DNA of 64,000 bases, taken from contig JAQFWX010000068.1 of assembly GCA_027605045.1 (NCBI GenBank), positions 124,001 through 188,000 on the forward strand. The letters are read 5' to 3'. The translations under genes and the position numbers were made by a program. The notes under the pieces are model-generated. The model had not been told where the DNA came from. It saw only the letters and a list, made by a program, of their open reading frames with translations, and did no database searches. This document shows positions 23,188-33,891 of this stretch, one piece after another. Every line of letters begins with the position of its first letter. Position 1 is the first letter of the stretch. This DNA is from Phallus indusiatus (lineage: Eukaryota > Basidiomycota > Agaricomycetes > Phallales > Phallaceae).

Positions 23188-24325
23188 TTAGCACAAACCA
23201 TAGGAACTCTGAGAGATAAACAAACGTACAGCGGGCGCATTTGCAGTCTTCGCGCTGGCAGCGGCAGTGGCGGTCGCCGGTGCCTGTACCTTGCTCTTCT
23301 CTCCTCCTTTTTTGCCTTTGCCTTTACCCTTATCCTTTCCATCTTTGTGGTCGTGCTTTTTGCCGTCTTTCTTTGCTCCGGCCTTTGCTGCGTCGGTCTT
23401 TGCTCCAGTCTTTGCTGTGTCAGTCTTTGCTGCGCCTTGTGCGCTGCTTGGTTCAGCAATGTCAACTTTGGCTTTGGCTTTGGCATTGTCGTTAGATGCT
23501 GCACCGGCAGCACTTGAAGCAGCTGCCTTATCCTGAGTAGGGTCATTAGTCACTTGAAAAAAAGGAAGTCTTCGAAACATGAGCTTACATTGGAATCCTT
23601 ATGAGCACTAGCACCAGCGACAGCGGTTGAACTTTTCGCAGTTGATGCACCCTTGGCAGTTGTTGCACCACTAGCAGCAGCAGCACCCGCCGCGGCCTTT
23701 GCACCAGCTCCAGATTTCGAAGCAGCGCCTTGACTAACAACAGCACAATTTCCGAAGCCCGATGTCGTCTTGAAAGACATCAAACACAGATTACCGGCGG
23801 TACCACCTGTACATTTGATTCCAGCTGGTAATTGGACAACCACTTGTGATCGCAATCGCATATAAGTATCGGATCACAAAAAGAGTGGCTTTGGAGAACT
23901 TACACGGCTGTGAACCGACGTTGGTTGGGTCGCCGTCGCCGTTAGTCGTCACTGTTGCAGCCTCGAAACTTTTTCCGGTACCCGTTGGATCTACTTGAGC
24001 AGTGACTTCACGAGAACCATCTGTACCACTATCAAAAAAATTTTAACTCAGGATCATGATGACATGCAAGTAACACATACGCGTTAAAGTTCGTAACAGT
24101 GAAATCGGCACTTCCGTCTGCACCGAGAGGCACAGCCGTTGACGTGTTGATATCCGAAATGGGGATACTTCCACAAGGTTCAGCTGTCGAAGGTCTTTGA
24201 ACATCTGAGCGGACGGGGTTGCCTTCGACGCCGAGGGCTGGTGCAATAGCGGCGTGTGCGTGAGCGTGAAGAGCCAGACAAGAGACAAGAAGAGCTCCAA
24301 AAGAGAGTTTCGATGAATAGACCAT
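23188..24325 (-). CDS. Egh16-like (Gas1-like) secreted protein with Ala/Lys-rich tail
   Basis: A secreted fungal protein of the Egh16/Gas1-like family, some members of which are expressed in appressoria of plant or insect pathogens; the biochemical role is unknown. It has a signal peptide (MVYSSKLSFGALLVSCLALHAHAHA), then IAPALGVEGNPVRSDVQRPS, PCGSIPISDINTST, AGTDGSREVTAQVDPTGTG, TTNGDGDPTNVG and LPAGIKCTGGTAGNLCLMSFKTTSGFGNC, all family blocks with cysteines in place. After the last block come a long Ala/Ser/Thr region and a Lys/Gly tract (KKDGKKHDHKDGKDKGKGKGKK). Three introns are inferred; the last ends ACTCAG|GATAAG just after a CTAAT branch site. A minus-strand TATATAAA lies about 180 bp upstream (24507-24514). 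Confidence 0.83.
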
Positions 24326-24506
24326 TTTATCGAAAGAGAAAAAAAAGGAAAGGAATCAACAGAGGAGAAGAATTAGTTGTTGAATAGACTGTTAAGGATC
24401 CTGTCCTTCTGGAGATTAATGCGAACCTAAACGCTAGCACTGCTAGAGAATGAGGTCGAGGTGGGAAGAGAATGAAGAAAAAATATCCTTTACCCGCCCA
24501 GGCCAG

Positions 24507-24514
24507 TTTATATA
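24507..24514 (-). promoter_or_regulatory. TATA box of the Egh16-like gene
   Basis: TATATAAA on the minus strand, about 180 bp upstream of the start codon at 24325. Confidence 0.45.
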
Positions 24515-25276
24515 CATATTTCACAAGGGTCGGCAGTCATTTTATGGGAACACTACGGTTATTGCGATCGGTTGGGGAAACCATGTGATGAACAATTCGG
24601 GGCGGTTATTGTTATTGTTGCTTCTTCAATTAATCATCTCCACCACATAATATATGAATGATGGTTTTGCAAATTATCCGGTAACGGTATTGTTTGTTGT
24701 GTTTGTTGTTGGCGTTACTTGGTGTGCTATGACCGTCGGACCGTAAGTCTTATGTGTGGACCCTCATCGGGGCCTATTGTTCGACTACCCCCCTGTCAAA
24801 AAGGCCTGGTCACGAACAAAAGAAAAACAAAAAAATATATTGTTCAAACGTACTTCAACTTATTAACTGTCAGAAAAAAAGGCTAGTTGTGAGAATTGAT
24901 CCATTGGACTGAGGATAAATCCGTTGTCATGCTGATCGTCGCACACTATACCACTGGCAGCGGAGCCCGTGAGTCACTCGAGTCCTAGGTGGAACCTGGT
25001 GGGACGAGATGAGAACGGAACTTTCAGCTTATGAGAAAGGCTTCGGCTCCCAAAAAAATCCGAAAATAGAACGTTCTCGAGGCTAATCAGTTCGGTATTG
25101 ACAACCATTGGAGCCGCAAGTATTACGCAAGGTTTAAACGTTAAACGTTTGTCTACGCATGTCGGTAAAATCCATTGGAAAAAGATCTGCTGGTTTCTAC
25201 GCATCGGTAGAGGAACAGTCTAGATCGTCAATTTGCAAAACATCCAGCCAGAGCGTCAGCCAAACTGTCAACCAAA
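24515..25276. other. Intergenic
   Basis: Divergent region between the Egh16-like gene and the NDUFAF3 homolog. It has poly-A tracts near 24820-24835 and no gene. Confidence 0.45.
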
Positions 25277-25994
25277 GTGAGGCTACTACATAGTCTCAGT
25301 GCGCAAGCGGAGAGTGTTCGTGACATCACACGACGAGTTGCGAGGGCCCAAATGCTACTGCAACGAACGCCCTTCCCACTGGCACGTATCACAAACATAT
25401 CAAGCCACCCTCTCCTGCGTCGCACATTACATACCTCATATCCACGCTTCAGTAACCTAACCAACCTCTTCGGCGATGTCCCGAATGACTACACTTCCGT
25501 CCGCGTCCACACCATCACATCAAAAGGCAACATCGAACTCTCTTCCGGATTGACTCTAACAGGACCGTGCATATTCCTTGGAGGAAAAGTCTTTTTGTGG
25601 GATGTTCCTCTCTCGTTATGGGATAAATGGACTCCGCAAATGTTGCAGATTTTTGAAGTAGTTGTTCCAAAACCTGGTTTGTTTCTTTGGTGTTATTTCC
25701 CGTGTTCTTTGTACCTGATGAAGAGGTTTGTAGAGATATTGATATTCGGAACGGGTCAGAGGACTGTACAGCTACCTTCTGTATTGCGTACACATTTACT
25801 TCAAACGGGTATTCAATGTGATATGATGGATACGGTATGCCATCATATTCTTCCACCGACGTTTCCGAGCTGACGTCTCCAAACAGAGAAACGCATGTTC
25901 AACATACAATCTTTTAATCGAAGAAGGAAGAAATGTAGCTGCGGCACTACTACCTCTATCACAAACCTCTTGGGAAAAGAAAGTAGTCCAATGA
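25277..25994 (+). CDS. Complex I assembly factor NDUFAF3 homolog, 202 aa
   Basis: A mitochondrial assembly factor for the Q module of NADH:ubiquinone oxidoreductase (DUF498/NDUFAF3 family). Three in-phase exons: 25277-25676, 25734-25834 and 25887-25994. The N terminus is Arg/Ser/Leu rich, a good targeting sequence. The start could also be the internal Met near residue 26. Family motifs are ITSKGNIELSSGLTLTGPCIFLGGKVFLWDV, ILIFGTGQRT and CSTYNLLIEEGRNVAAALLP. It is convergent with the lipoate ligase (107 bp between stops) and close to three complex I subunit genes. Confidence 0.85.
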
Positions 25995-26101
25995 ACCAAA
26001 AACACAACACTACGCAACTCTCATAGATATACCACATCAATAACACGTATCATGTATCATTAATCAAAAAAACCAAACAACCCCCTTTATATTATAAAGA
26101 T

Positions 26102-27608
26102 CTACATCTCCTCCCGAAGCCAAGTGATAACATCCTGCTGTTCACTAGCAACACTATCAATCACAAACTCGTCTAACAAGCCATATTTGCTTCCCATCAA
26201 ACTTTTCTCCAGCTGTTCAACCCAACTCTGATCATCAACGTCGCTTTTAACGGTGCACTTGGTAATCAACCCATGATTGGCTTCAACGGCAACGCTCTGT
26301 GAAAAGAAATTTGAGGAATCAAGGTAAACGATGGGAGGGAGGCAGAAGGTTTTGTTGATATGGGAACGTACAATCATTCCCCAAGGAAAAGTTCTTTTTA
26401 ATGTATAAGAAAATTCTGGTGTTTGACCGTATTTCCAATCCCAGCTCTTGAATCAAATAGTCAGTATAAGAAATGGGATACGAAGCATATATGTTTACCT
26501 GAAGTTCTTTCTGTCCTTCTTGAATGTATTCTAACCCTTGCAGAGCAGGTGTATCATTCAAGATCTGAGCCTAAAAGCAAATCAGACCACCGAACTCGAC
26601 GAAAAAGAAGAGTTCAAATACGACCTTTGAGTCAACGTTATATTCCTTACGGTATTCCGAGATCATAGATTGCAAAAATTGCTCGTTTGTAACTTCTGGA
26701 TTGAACAATTGCAGATTGTGCACGGGTGAACGAACGGAGGCTACTCCACGGGTTATCATAGTATCCTACCACAAAACCTCAGTTACGGAATGAAGAAAGT
26801 GAGAACAAAGGTCAACGCACTTTGGTATTCCTTAATGTGTTTCCAAGCTTGTGGAGCTCAGTAGATATCAACATCGTCCCATGATGGTATGCCCTCTTAT
26901 TGACCAATTTATACGCAGAACCCGAAACGTGCTTTGAGCTATATCAAAACTCGTGTCTCTTTGAATAATGAATTAAGAGTGCGGACATATCTTAAACCCT
27001 TGAACACAGATATCATTTCTCTCGTTGACTTCAGCATCGATGCCTATGTTAACAAGAGCACGTTGAACGAGTTTGGATGTTTGTTGACGGTCAAACGAGG
27101 CTCGAGGTAAATGAATCGAGTAGTTTGTATTTCCCAAATCCTGAAACGAAACGAGAAAAATGCGATTTGAGAAAAGAGCGAAAACGGGTTTTGGTTTAAG
27201 ACGTACATGGTAGACAGTGCCTCCCCCGCTCCGTCGTCTCAAGAATGGAATACCTAAAGATCGTAATGCTGGGAAATTGATCTCTTTCCATGGATTCTGA
27301 CGGCCTTTTAGTTTCACACCCATAAAAAAGAAAAACCACTAACTTGGTTTCGTCCTATAACCACGCACGGCTCGTTTTTATACAACAGTAACAAAGGTGT
27401 CTCTGAAGGTGCTTTTCGAAATAACCTGGTATTCGGATATTTAGAAGTACATAGAAGCAAAAAAACAAGGTCAATCTCACCAGTCTTCTAGGGTAAGATT
27501 GAAATAAGGAGAGGTAGATGTTGAGATGAAGATTGAAGCGCTTGAAGGAAGAGCAGTTACATTTGCAGCTGTATGGAGAAGCCGTTTATGCAAAGGTGGT
27601 ATCCACAT
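26102..27608 (-). CDS. Lipoate-protein ligase (LplA/Aim22 family), mitochondrial
   Basis: Attaches lipoate to E2 subunits and glycine-cleavage H protein in mitochondria. The start at 27608 (MWIPPLHKRLLHTAANVTALPSS) was found by joining an upstream exon to the catalytic domain; it supplies a targeting sequence and SPYFNLTLEDW. Signature blocks follow: LLLLYKNEPCVVIGRNQNPW, RRRSGGGTVYHDLGNTNYSI, and SGSAYKLVNKRAYHHGTMLI, which contains the conserved lysine of the BPL/LPL fold. The C-terminal accessory segment has WKYGQTPEFSYTLKRTFPWG. About eight exons are needed. One join (near 26990, GG|GTTTAAG) is my best reading and gives VQGSKHVSGSAYK. Confidence 0.83.
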
Positions 27609-27850
27609 AAAGGTATCTTTCTTTCTTTATGATGTTGATGAAAAATGTCCGAAGTTTGAAATACTAGTAGTCACGCATGATGGAGGAAGGGGAGCGAGTA
27701 CAAGAGTCAAAACCCAAATACACTTTTTCGTCTCGTACACATGCACGTGATAATCTCAATTTTTTTGGGTATTGAAGTAAATTTTACGCAAAAGCCTTCC
27801 CACCGGGTTGTGTATATATTATAATGCAATTATGGACACATGTCTTTTAT

Positions 27851-28552
27851 TCATTTCTGAACAGGTTTATATATCGGTTTCTCTAGTTCGTGAACTTGCG
27901 GCTTTCCCTCGGGAGAGCCAGGAATAGTCTTTTTCAAACTCTGGACAGAGAATTATTGTACCAGGAGAATGGGATGTACAACAAGAACATACCAGTTTGT
28001 CAAAGACGCATTTGTTGAATGTCCGTTCTGGTTTCCGACACGCGTAAAACTCCTGGTAAAGAGAAGACGGAATGAATGTCGAGCGGGGGTTCAAGGAGAG
28101 AGAGAACCAACCTGGTTATTCCTTTCCAAGCATTCCCAATGAGCGTCCCACTCTTTCATACAGTTCTCTCGCAATTTGTTGATCCTACAAGTAGAACGAA
28201 TCATTAGAAACGGGTAAATGAAGCGGGATACTGAGAAGACTGACAAGTCGGTAGCACAACGCGTAGTTCGACGACCCTCCAATAGACAATGTTCAGGATC
28301 ACGGTTTTCAGCTTTACACAGCATAAAATCCTCTGCAGAAAATATATTTAAAATAACGAATAAAAACTCGAGAAATAACACAAAATGACCATTGTATTCT
28401 TTGCAGTATGCGCCGAGAAAGAACGATGCACTTTTCAGTGGTGCACTGGTTGTTCCTATCTCGTCGACATGCGGAATATTGTCGGGAAGAGGAGTCGGAT
28501 CCTTGTACGGTGTGCGTGCCTGTGAAGGATCGCGAGAGACTGACACAGACAT
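27851..28552 (-). CDS. Complex I subunit NDUFA8 (PGIV, CHCH protein)
   Basis: Intermembrane-space accessory subunit of NADH:ubiquinone oxidoreductase (fungal 20.8-kDa subunit). Four CX9C motifs are visible in order: CKAENRDPEHC, CLLEGRRTTRC, CMKEWDAHWEC and CRKPERTFNKC. They are the Mia40-oxidised cysteine pairs typical of NDUFA8. The N terminus has PLPDNIPHVDEIGTTSAPLKSASFFLGAYCKEYN. The final small exon reads SLKKTIPGSPEGKPQVHELEKPIYKPVQK. Introns fall at AATG|GTCATT and elsewhere, each splitting the motif blocks. The gene shares a 117-bp divergent intergenic region with the next gene. Confidence 0.9.
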
Positions 28553-28669
28553 GGAGCGAGAGATTTACGAGTTCGGAAGCCGTGCGGGCGAATGGAGTGT
28601 GCCTCTTTCCCTTTCCAACTCCGCCGATCCATTTGGCATCGACTCTCCACCAAAAAGAAATAATAATAA
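28553..28669. promoter_or_regulatory. Compact bidirectional promoter
   Basis: Only 117 bp separate the start codons of NDUFA8 (minus) and the unknown conserved gene (plus), so both promoters and 5' UTRs must overlap here. No TATA box was seen. Confidence 0.5.
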
Positions 28670-29227
28670 ATGGTTCGCTCTCAACTAGATTTTCAAAATA
28701 AAAATGCTCATAATTATTAGAGAAGAGTTACTCCGACAGTATATCAAATCCTAGCAAAAACGCATCGTTTGACAATTTTTCTGAATGCACCTGTTACGGC
28801 TACCATCGACGACTTGAAAGCACAGGCTTTACCAGCTTTGGAACAGTACTCTTCTTCTATTTCTACAGCGACAGAAGATATGGAAGAAGATGTTCCAATT
28901 CCAATTCCCAGAGATGATCCTATTCCGATAGTAAAAGACCTATCCGGTTTTGAGCTATGCAAGGCTAAACGCGATCGGCTTGGCAGAGTTATTGAATACG
29001 ATGTGTTGGAATCCAATGCTGTTGTACGAGATAAACTGAGTAATTGGGAGGTCATCTATTTCAGATTCAAAGATGAATCAGGTACGTTAGTTTTGTTTTC
29101 AATTCGCCTTCGTTGACTAAAGTCTGCAGGCAATCTTGAAGAGGTTCAGGTCGAAGAGCCTGTTGATCCAGACGAAGTTGAACAACCTCAGGATACGAAA
29201 GGAAAGCGTAAAGAACCTCCAACGTGA
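28670..29227 (+). CDS. Small acidic protein, possibly ubiquitin-like, unknown function
   Basis: The coding frame starts without a usable ATG at 28721, so a start exon must precede it. The best candidate is an exon consisting of the ATG itself (28670-28672) followed directly by GTTCGC, a 48-nt intron and TTATTAG. This yields MRRVTPTVYQILAKTHRLTIFLNAPVT. Exon 2 runs 28721-29081 and exon 3 29130-29227. TIFLNAPVTATIDDLKAQALPAL resembles the first strand, turn and helix of a ubiquitin fold. A later block reads FELCKAKRDRLGRVIEYDVL and WEVIYFRFKDESG, and the tail is Glu/Pro rich. About 168 aa. No named family was recognised. Confidence 0.6.
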
Positions 29228-29371
29228 CGGGATAGGAACGCGCAACACGCATGAAACCATGAAACCGGGAAAACTCAAGAACCCAGTCTATTCACTCCGG
29301 GTATTATTATTTCGAGTTTGATATGTGATATGGATACAAGGAGACACCCTCTCCACACCCACAATACGTTT

Positions 29372-29839
29372 CTATATTCTGCCTTCCGTGTACCAAACAC
29401 TATTTGTAGCAAAACTTCCGGGAGCTTGTGGATCCGTCTGTAGCAATGTATCAAAAAGAATATAATAGAGTTTCATAAACATTGTAAATGTAATGCAAAC
29501 GTTTAGAGTGTATGTTGAAACTCAAACTCACCCGCTGTCCTCTTTTGCTTCCTGTTAGTCGACGATCACGCTCCATCATCATGTCTTCCCATGCATCTAA
29601 ACCATAACGAGGAGGCTGTTAAACACAAGTCAAGGAATCAGTTAATGACACTGGGATACTATGGGAGGGGAGGTGTAGTCACCTTTCCGTCGTTCTCTGC
29701 TCGCTTTGCAACGTTCATCAACGTCCCAGCAGCACCAAACATCGTGGTAAGAAGGCCTTAATAATTTCAGCAATAACGGATAATAAAAAGGATAATTTAA
29801 CTGACCAAAGGGAATAAGAGCCTCCCAAGGAACTGGCAT
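29372..29839 (-). CDS. Complex I subunit NDUFA1 (MWFE), ~85 aa
   Basis: A small single-membrane-span subunit of mitochondrial NADH:ubiquinone oxidoreductase. The N terminus MPVPWEALIPFGLLTTMFGAAGTLMNVAKR matches the MWFE pattern (short lead, one helix), followed by ENDGKPPRYGLDAWEDMMMERDRRLTG, the conserved C-terminal block. Four short exons are joined at PF|G, DGK|PPRY and GQR|TDPQ, each with GT...AG borders, so no single long frame reveals the gene. It ends FATNSVWYTEGRI at 29372. It is convergent with the preceding gene, 144 bp between stops. Confidence 0.88.
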
Positions 29840-30034
29840 TTTCAAGGTAGAAAAGGAACGGGAATATTTATCGCGGGAGGTTCAAAGCTTACGTAACGGT
29901 AATTCACTAACGAATTGACAGGAGAAATAAAATTCGAATTGTAGGATGCTTGTCTTGCTGATAAAATACATATTTGTCATGAAGAGAAATAGAAAATATT
30001 GTAAACATGAACATGGTCCCCATAATTTCCCAAA

Positions 30035-32256
30035 TTAACCTTTACGTTTCGCGGCTCTCAACGACTCCGCGACTTCATTCATCGCATTCCTAGAAGCACG
30101 AAAAGAAACTGAAGTGTCCATAGCATCATTCCGAGTTATCCGTGTCTTTCCATTACTCGCTTTCTCGTCCTGAACAAACCCGGGCCCGTCATCATCCTTA
30201 ACGACCGAAGACTTCTTGGTAGGAGTCTTCTTCGTCTTCCGCTTTTTCTTCACGTTTTCTGAACCCATGTCTTCAGATATAACTTCCCCATCCGAACCAA
30301 CGCTCGGCTTTGCTCGCGCTAATGATTTTTTATGCGTTACACCCGGCTGACGACGCTGTTGCACAGTTTTTGAACCAGAGCCAGATGGAATAGCAAACCC
30401 GAATTCATCTCTCGTCACATTTCCATTTCCATTCCCATTCCCATTCCCGTTGCCACTTCCGCTTCCATTAGTCTTTATCCGTAAAGAACGTTTCAAAGAT
30501 TCAGTTTCCCCTCCTTTCCGCTTCGAACGATTTCTAACCGGACTATCAGCACGACTTCTTCGTCTTCTAACCGTAGCTGATGGTATGATGTCTTCGTACG
30601 TAGATTCTTCCGTCGCGCTCGAGTCGTTCAACGTCGAAAGCGTCTCTGTCGTATCCATGTCCATGGTATCTGTGTACTGGTACTGGTGCTGGGACTGGTG
30701 GATAGACGACTCCGACTCGAGCGCTACCTGAAAAAAATCCTCATCTGATGCGCGAGGTTCTTGTTGGGTAGCTGATAATAATGATGATGATGTTGGTGGT
30801 GGTATGGTAGATTTCCGTTTGGAATTTGAGTCTTGTGGTTTAGGTCCAGGCGACGTAGAACGTCGCCCTAACGATCCTGGTGTTCTATTCTGCGCGGTAG
30901 TCTGTAAAGGGTCTGTTTTTCTCCTCGGAGTGAAGGGGTATGCAGCAGGAAAAGGTGGATATACGGGTGAAGGACTGCGATATGAAGATTGTCTAGTTTG
31001 CGGTTGTGGTGTACGTTCGATGTCTTTGTCGATAGAAGATGGTATCCATATTTCGTGTGTATTTACTTGAGAATTAATATGTTGGGTGGAGGATGATGTT
31101 GCGGGAGGTAATGAATAATAACTTGATGCTTTGTCGTTGTCTGCAAAAGCCGTGGCTGAGGGCTTAGCTTTAGCTAGCTGTGCAATCCTCAACGGATCTA
31201 TATGATGCACTCCGGTGCTCTTTGACCCCGGAGCCGAATTAACCTGTGCAGACTGCCCGAGAAAGTTTTTTCTAGTCCTTAAACCAGCAGAACCCGCTGC
31301 TGAACGCCCGTTCTCGCCCTGCTGAGCCAGATCTTTCGCCGCCTGTTGATTCTGGCTTTGTTGACCTTTCCTCGCCCGAACTCGATCTTGCGCATCATTT
31401 ATCTGGTTAAAAACAATCTTGGCACGTTGTTCTGCTTCTTGAAACTGGCTTTTCTGAGATTGAGTGCGAGGTCTAAGTCGACTTCGGATTTGATTATCCC
31501 CTGCATCTGGTTGTTCTGGTGCTGCAGACGGGGGTGGGTACGTTGCGGTGGCGGCTGCGGCTGTGGCACTGTGATTATCAGATATGTGGTCCCTGCCTTT
31601 CTTTCTGCCAAACCGAAAGAACGAGAGATGCGGAAGTCTCCATGGTCTAGCCCACCATTCGGAAATGTATTCGAATGGGATAAGCAGGAGTAAAACTAGC
31701 AGCTCAGACACGGAATGTAAGTGTGAGAGGATATCGTCGACGGCAGGAACATAAGGCCTGATAAACGGGTGTATGAGGTGCAAAAATATCGCTTCAGCGC
31801 CCTATATTATTAACATGAAAGAAGGTGAATTGACTGCACGTCGCGAGCACGAGTTTTTGTAAGATGAAAAATAGACGTACGTGCGATCGGGTGATGAGCA
31901 AGAATAACAAAACTACACATTTTAGTTCGTTGTAAAATGGCGTTACGAAACTTGCTGTTCGATCCAAGACTGACTCTGTTGCGAGAAAGCAGGCCTAACA
32001 ATAATAATCGATAATGATGATGATGATGAGAACTTGTATGTAGCAAAATGCGCTCAAACGAATTACGAACCCACACAATCCACATCGCCAAACGACTCTT
32101 GAGTTCCCGTTTTCTGAGCTGTAGAGCTCTAGCACTCAATCCCTGCCCATTTCGATTCGATCTCGTAGACGGAACTGGTGGCTTGATAACTTTGAAAGTC
32201 CCATAAACGTTGATAAACAAAAGCCACAGCCGAAGAATTGGCAGAACGACAGCCAT
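30035..32256 (-). CDS. TB2/DP1/HVA22 (REEP/Yop1-like) membrane protein with long disordered tail
   Basis: A predicted ER membrane-shaping protein. Exon 1 (start 32256) MAVVLPILRLWLLFINVYGTFKVI leads into LAMWIVWACFLATESVLDRTASFVTPFYNELKCVVLLFLLITRS and GAEAIFLHLIHPFIRPYVP: paired hydrophobic hairpins and the FYNELK block of the TB2/DP1/HVA22 domain. Two introns (donors GTTCGT, GTACGT) separate these parts. After another hydrophobic segment (ELLVLLLLIPFEYISEW) the last ~520 residues are polar and disordered, rich in Ser/Pro/Arg, with basic clusters (KKKRKTKKTPTKK). They include a Gly-Asn dipeptide run encoded by a GGAATG microsatellite near 30418-30470. Most relatives are far shorter, so the tail is the unusual part. 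Confidence 0.82.
30418..30470. repeat. Hexanucleotide microsatellite inside coding sequence
   Basis: About eight degenerate copies of CATTCC/CCATTC on the plus strand encode a (GN)n run in the REEP-like protein. The copy number may vary between strains. Confidence 0.7.
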
Positions 32257-32520
32257 TCAGCCTGTGTTCAGACAGACAGACAAACGGACGTCGTTCCAGT
32301 CAAGAGAATAATCAAAAAAAGGACTCGGTTTTTAAATTTGGATAGCGTGGATTTCTTCTTCTTGATCAAGCTGCCTCCGGCGGCACGGACAACACGCGTT
32401 GTTTATTGTTTGGTCACGAGCGCCTTTTGCGTTCTGGTGTGTTACGCCACCAACCACCACCAACAATCGTCCGCCAGTCCACACAATAAACACTCTGTCC
32501 TTGCTCAACGCTGTCCCTTC
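32257..32520. promoter_or_regulatory. Divergent intergenic region REEP-like / BUD31
   Basis: 264 bp between divergent start codons. No TATA box or known operator was recognised. Confidence 0.4.
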
Positions 32521-33205
32521 ATGCCCAAAATACGCACAACCCGCACTAAGACGCCTCCAGAAGGCTACGAAGAAATAGAATCTGTAACGTAGTCCAGCAC
32601 TTGGAATCCGCTATCTTGAATGTTCACCGTTTCTTATAATCATCTAGATTCTTGACGAGTATGCCAAAAAGATGCGGGATGCCGAGAATGAATCGCATGA
32701 AGGAAAGCGAAAGGCAGAGTCGTTGTGGCCTATTATGCGTATCTCGCATACCAGGTCACGATATATCTATGAATTGTATTACAAGAGAGAGGCTATCAGC
32801 AAGGAGTTGTACGACTGGCTTTTGAAGGAAGGATATGCTGATGCCAAGTAAGTTCTTCATATTCCTTCATAGCGATTTTCTGTCTTATCAGTTATCAGTC
32901 TGATAGCAAAGTGGAAGAAGACCGGTTATGAGAAATTGTGCTGTGTCCGTTGCATTCAGACAATGGTAGGGTATTTCCGCAAACTACCGATATTACTATT
33001 ACTCATATTATTACTAGGATATGAACTACCAAGGGTCAACTTGCATTTGTAGAGTCCCTAAGGCACAGCTCAAGTCAGGAGTAGTTGTACAGTGTATGCA
33101 TTGCGGTGAGTCATATCATCAACATACATCCCATCAACCTCGTCACACTCATTCCTTGCTCTTTCCTGCGGAACAGGATGCCGTGGTTGCAGTTCAGACT
33201 CATAA
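32521..33205 (+). CDS. BUD31: Pre-mRNA splicing factor BUD31 (G10)
   Basis: A highly conserved spliceosome (Bact complex) component. Five exons give about 147 aa starting [21 protein letters not shown]. The conserved core reads [89 protein letters not shown] and [16 protein letters not shown]. Cysteine pairs in the second half bind zinc. The last exon (GATGCCGTGGTTGC...) adds the CRGC motif and the stop at 33203-33205. No odd residues were seen. Confidence 0.95.
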
Positions 33206-33891
33206 TTGTAATTAGCGATTCACTGCATATTGTATCATGTTTTCTTTTTCCCCGCAACCTTGGAGCGGCATTTTGAGTTCACCGGAGAGGAATCAATCCC
33301 GCTGGCATCTCCTGGCGCCTGTCTCGGTCGAATTATGGGAATCATATCTAACTAATTATAAAGGTACCTTCAATTCCGGTGATAAAATTGTTGCGTTAAC
33401 AACCCATCCACCGAAATGGCTATGTGTGTGTCGTAAGATCACTCATTCCACCTGACTCCCCCTTTCCTTGCTTCTTGACCCTCAATCACGAGTGTGAAGG
33501 TATTCAAACGTCGTCAAGTTAATAATCTTTGCAGATTGGCAATTTGATAGATTGTTATTCAATAAAATCGAAGGGTTTCCTCTCAGACCTTATGAAGGCG
33601 TCTAAAGCGGAGCAGGTCGGAATCGGAATTCATAAAATCGAGGGTCTTGATCTAATCTCAGGTACACTATACCTTTGATTAGATTTCGTAAATTCACGGC
33701 GTTTTTCCATTTAGCGACTGGACGACTTGGCATTTAGAATGCAGAAAAAAATCTTGTTTTTCCAGAGTGAACAAAACATGATATTGCATATTTAAATATC
33801 TACGATAAGACATTGATACTCCTACATAAATCTTTCATTCGTCGATACACGAATCTTTAATGTTGAGTGGTTTCTTGAAAGCATTTTACGC
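33206..33891. other. Intergenic between convergent genes
   Basis: Contains an imperfect local repeat (ATAAAATCGA followed by GGGT, near 33560 and 33636). No gene was recognised. Confidence 0.4.

Noticed and set aside
23166..23546. Cys- or Leu-rich plus-strand frames as effector-like proteins
   Set aside because: Complement of the Ala/Lys-rich Egh16-like tail; no start context or introns support them.
25277..29839. Operon-like or horizontally acquired bacterial block
   Set aside because: All genes have typical short fungal introns, separate strands and eukaryotic families.
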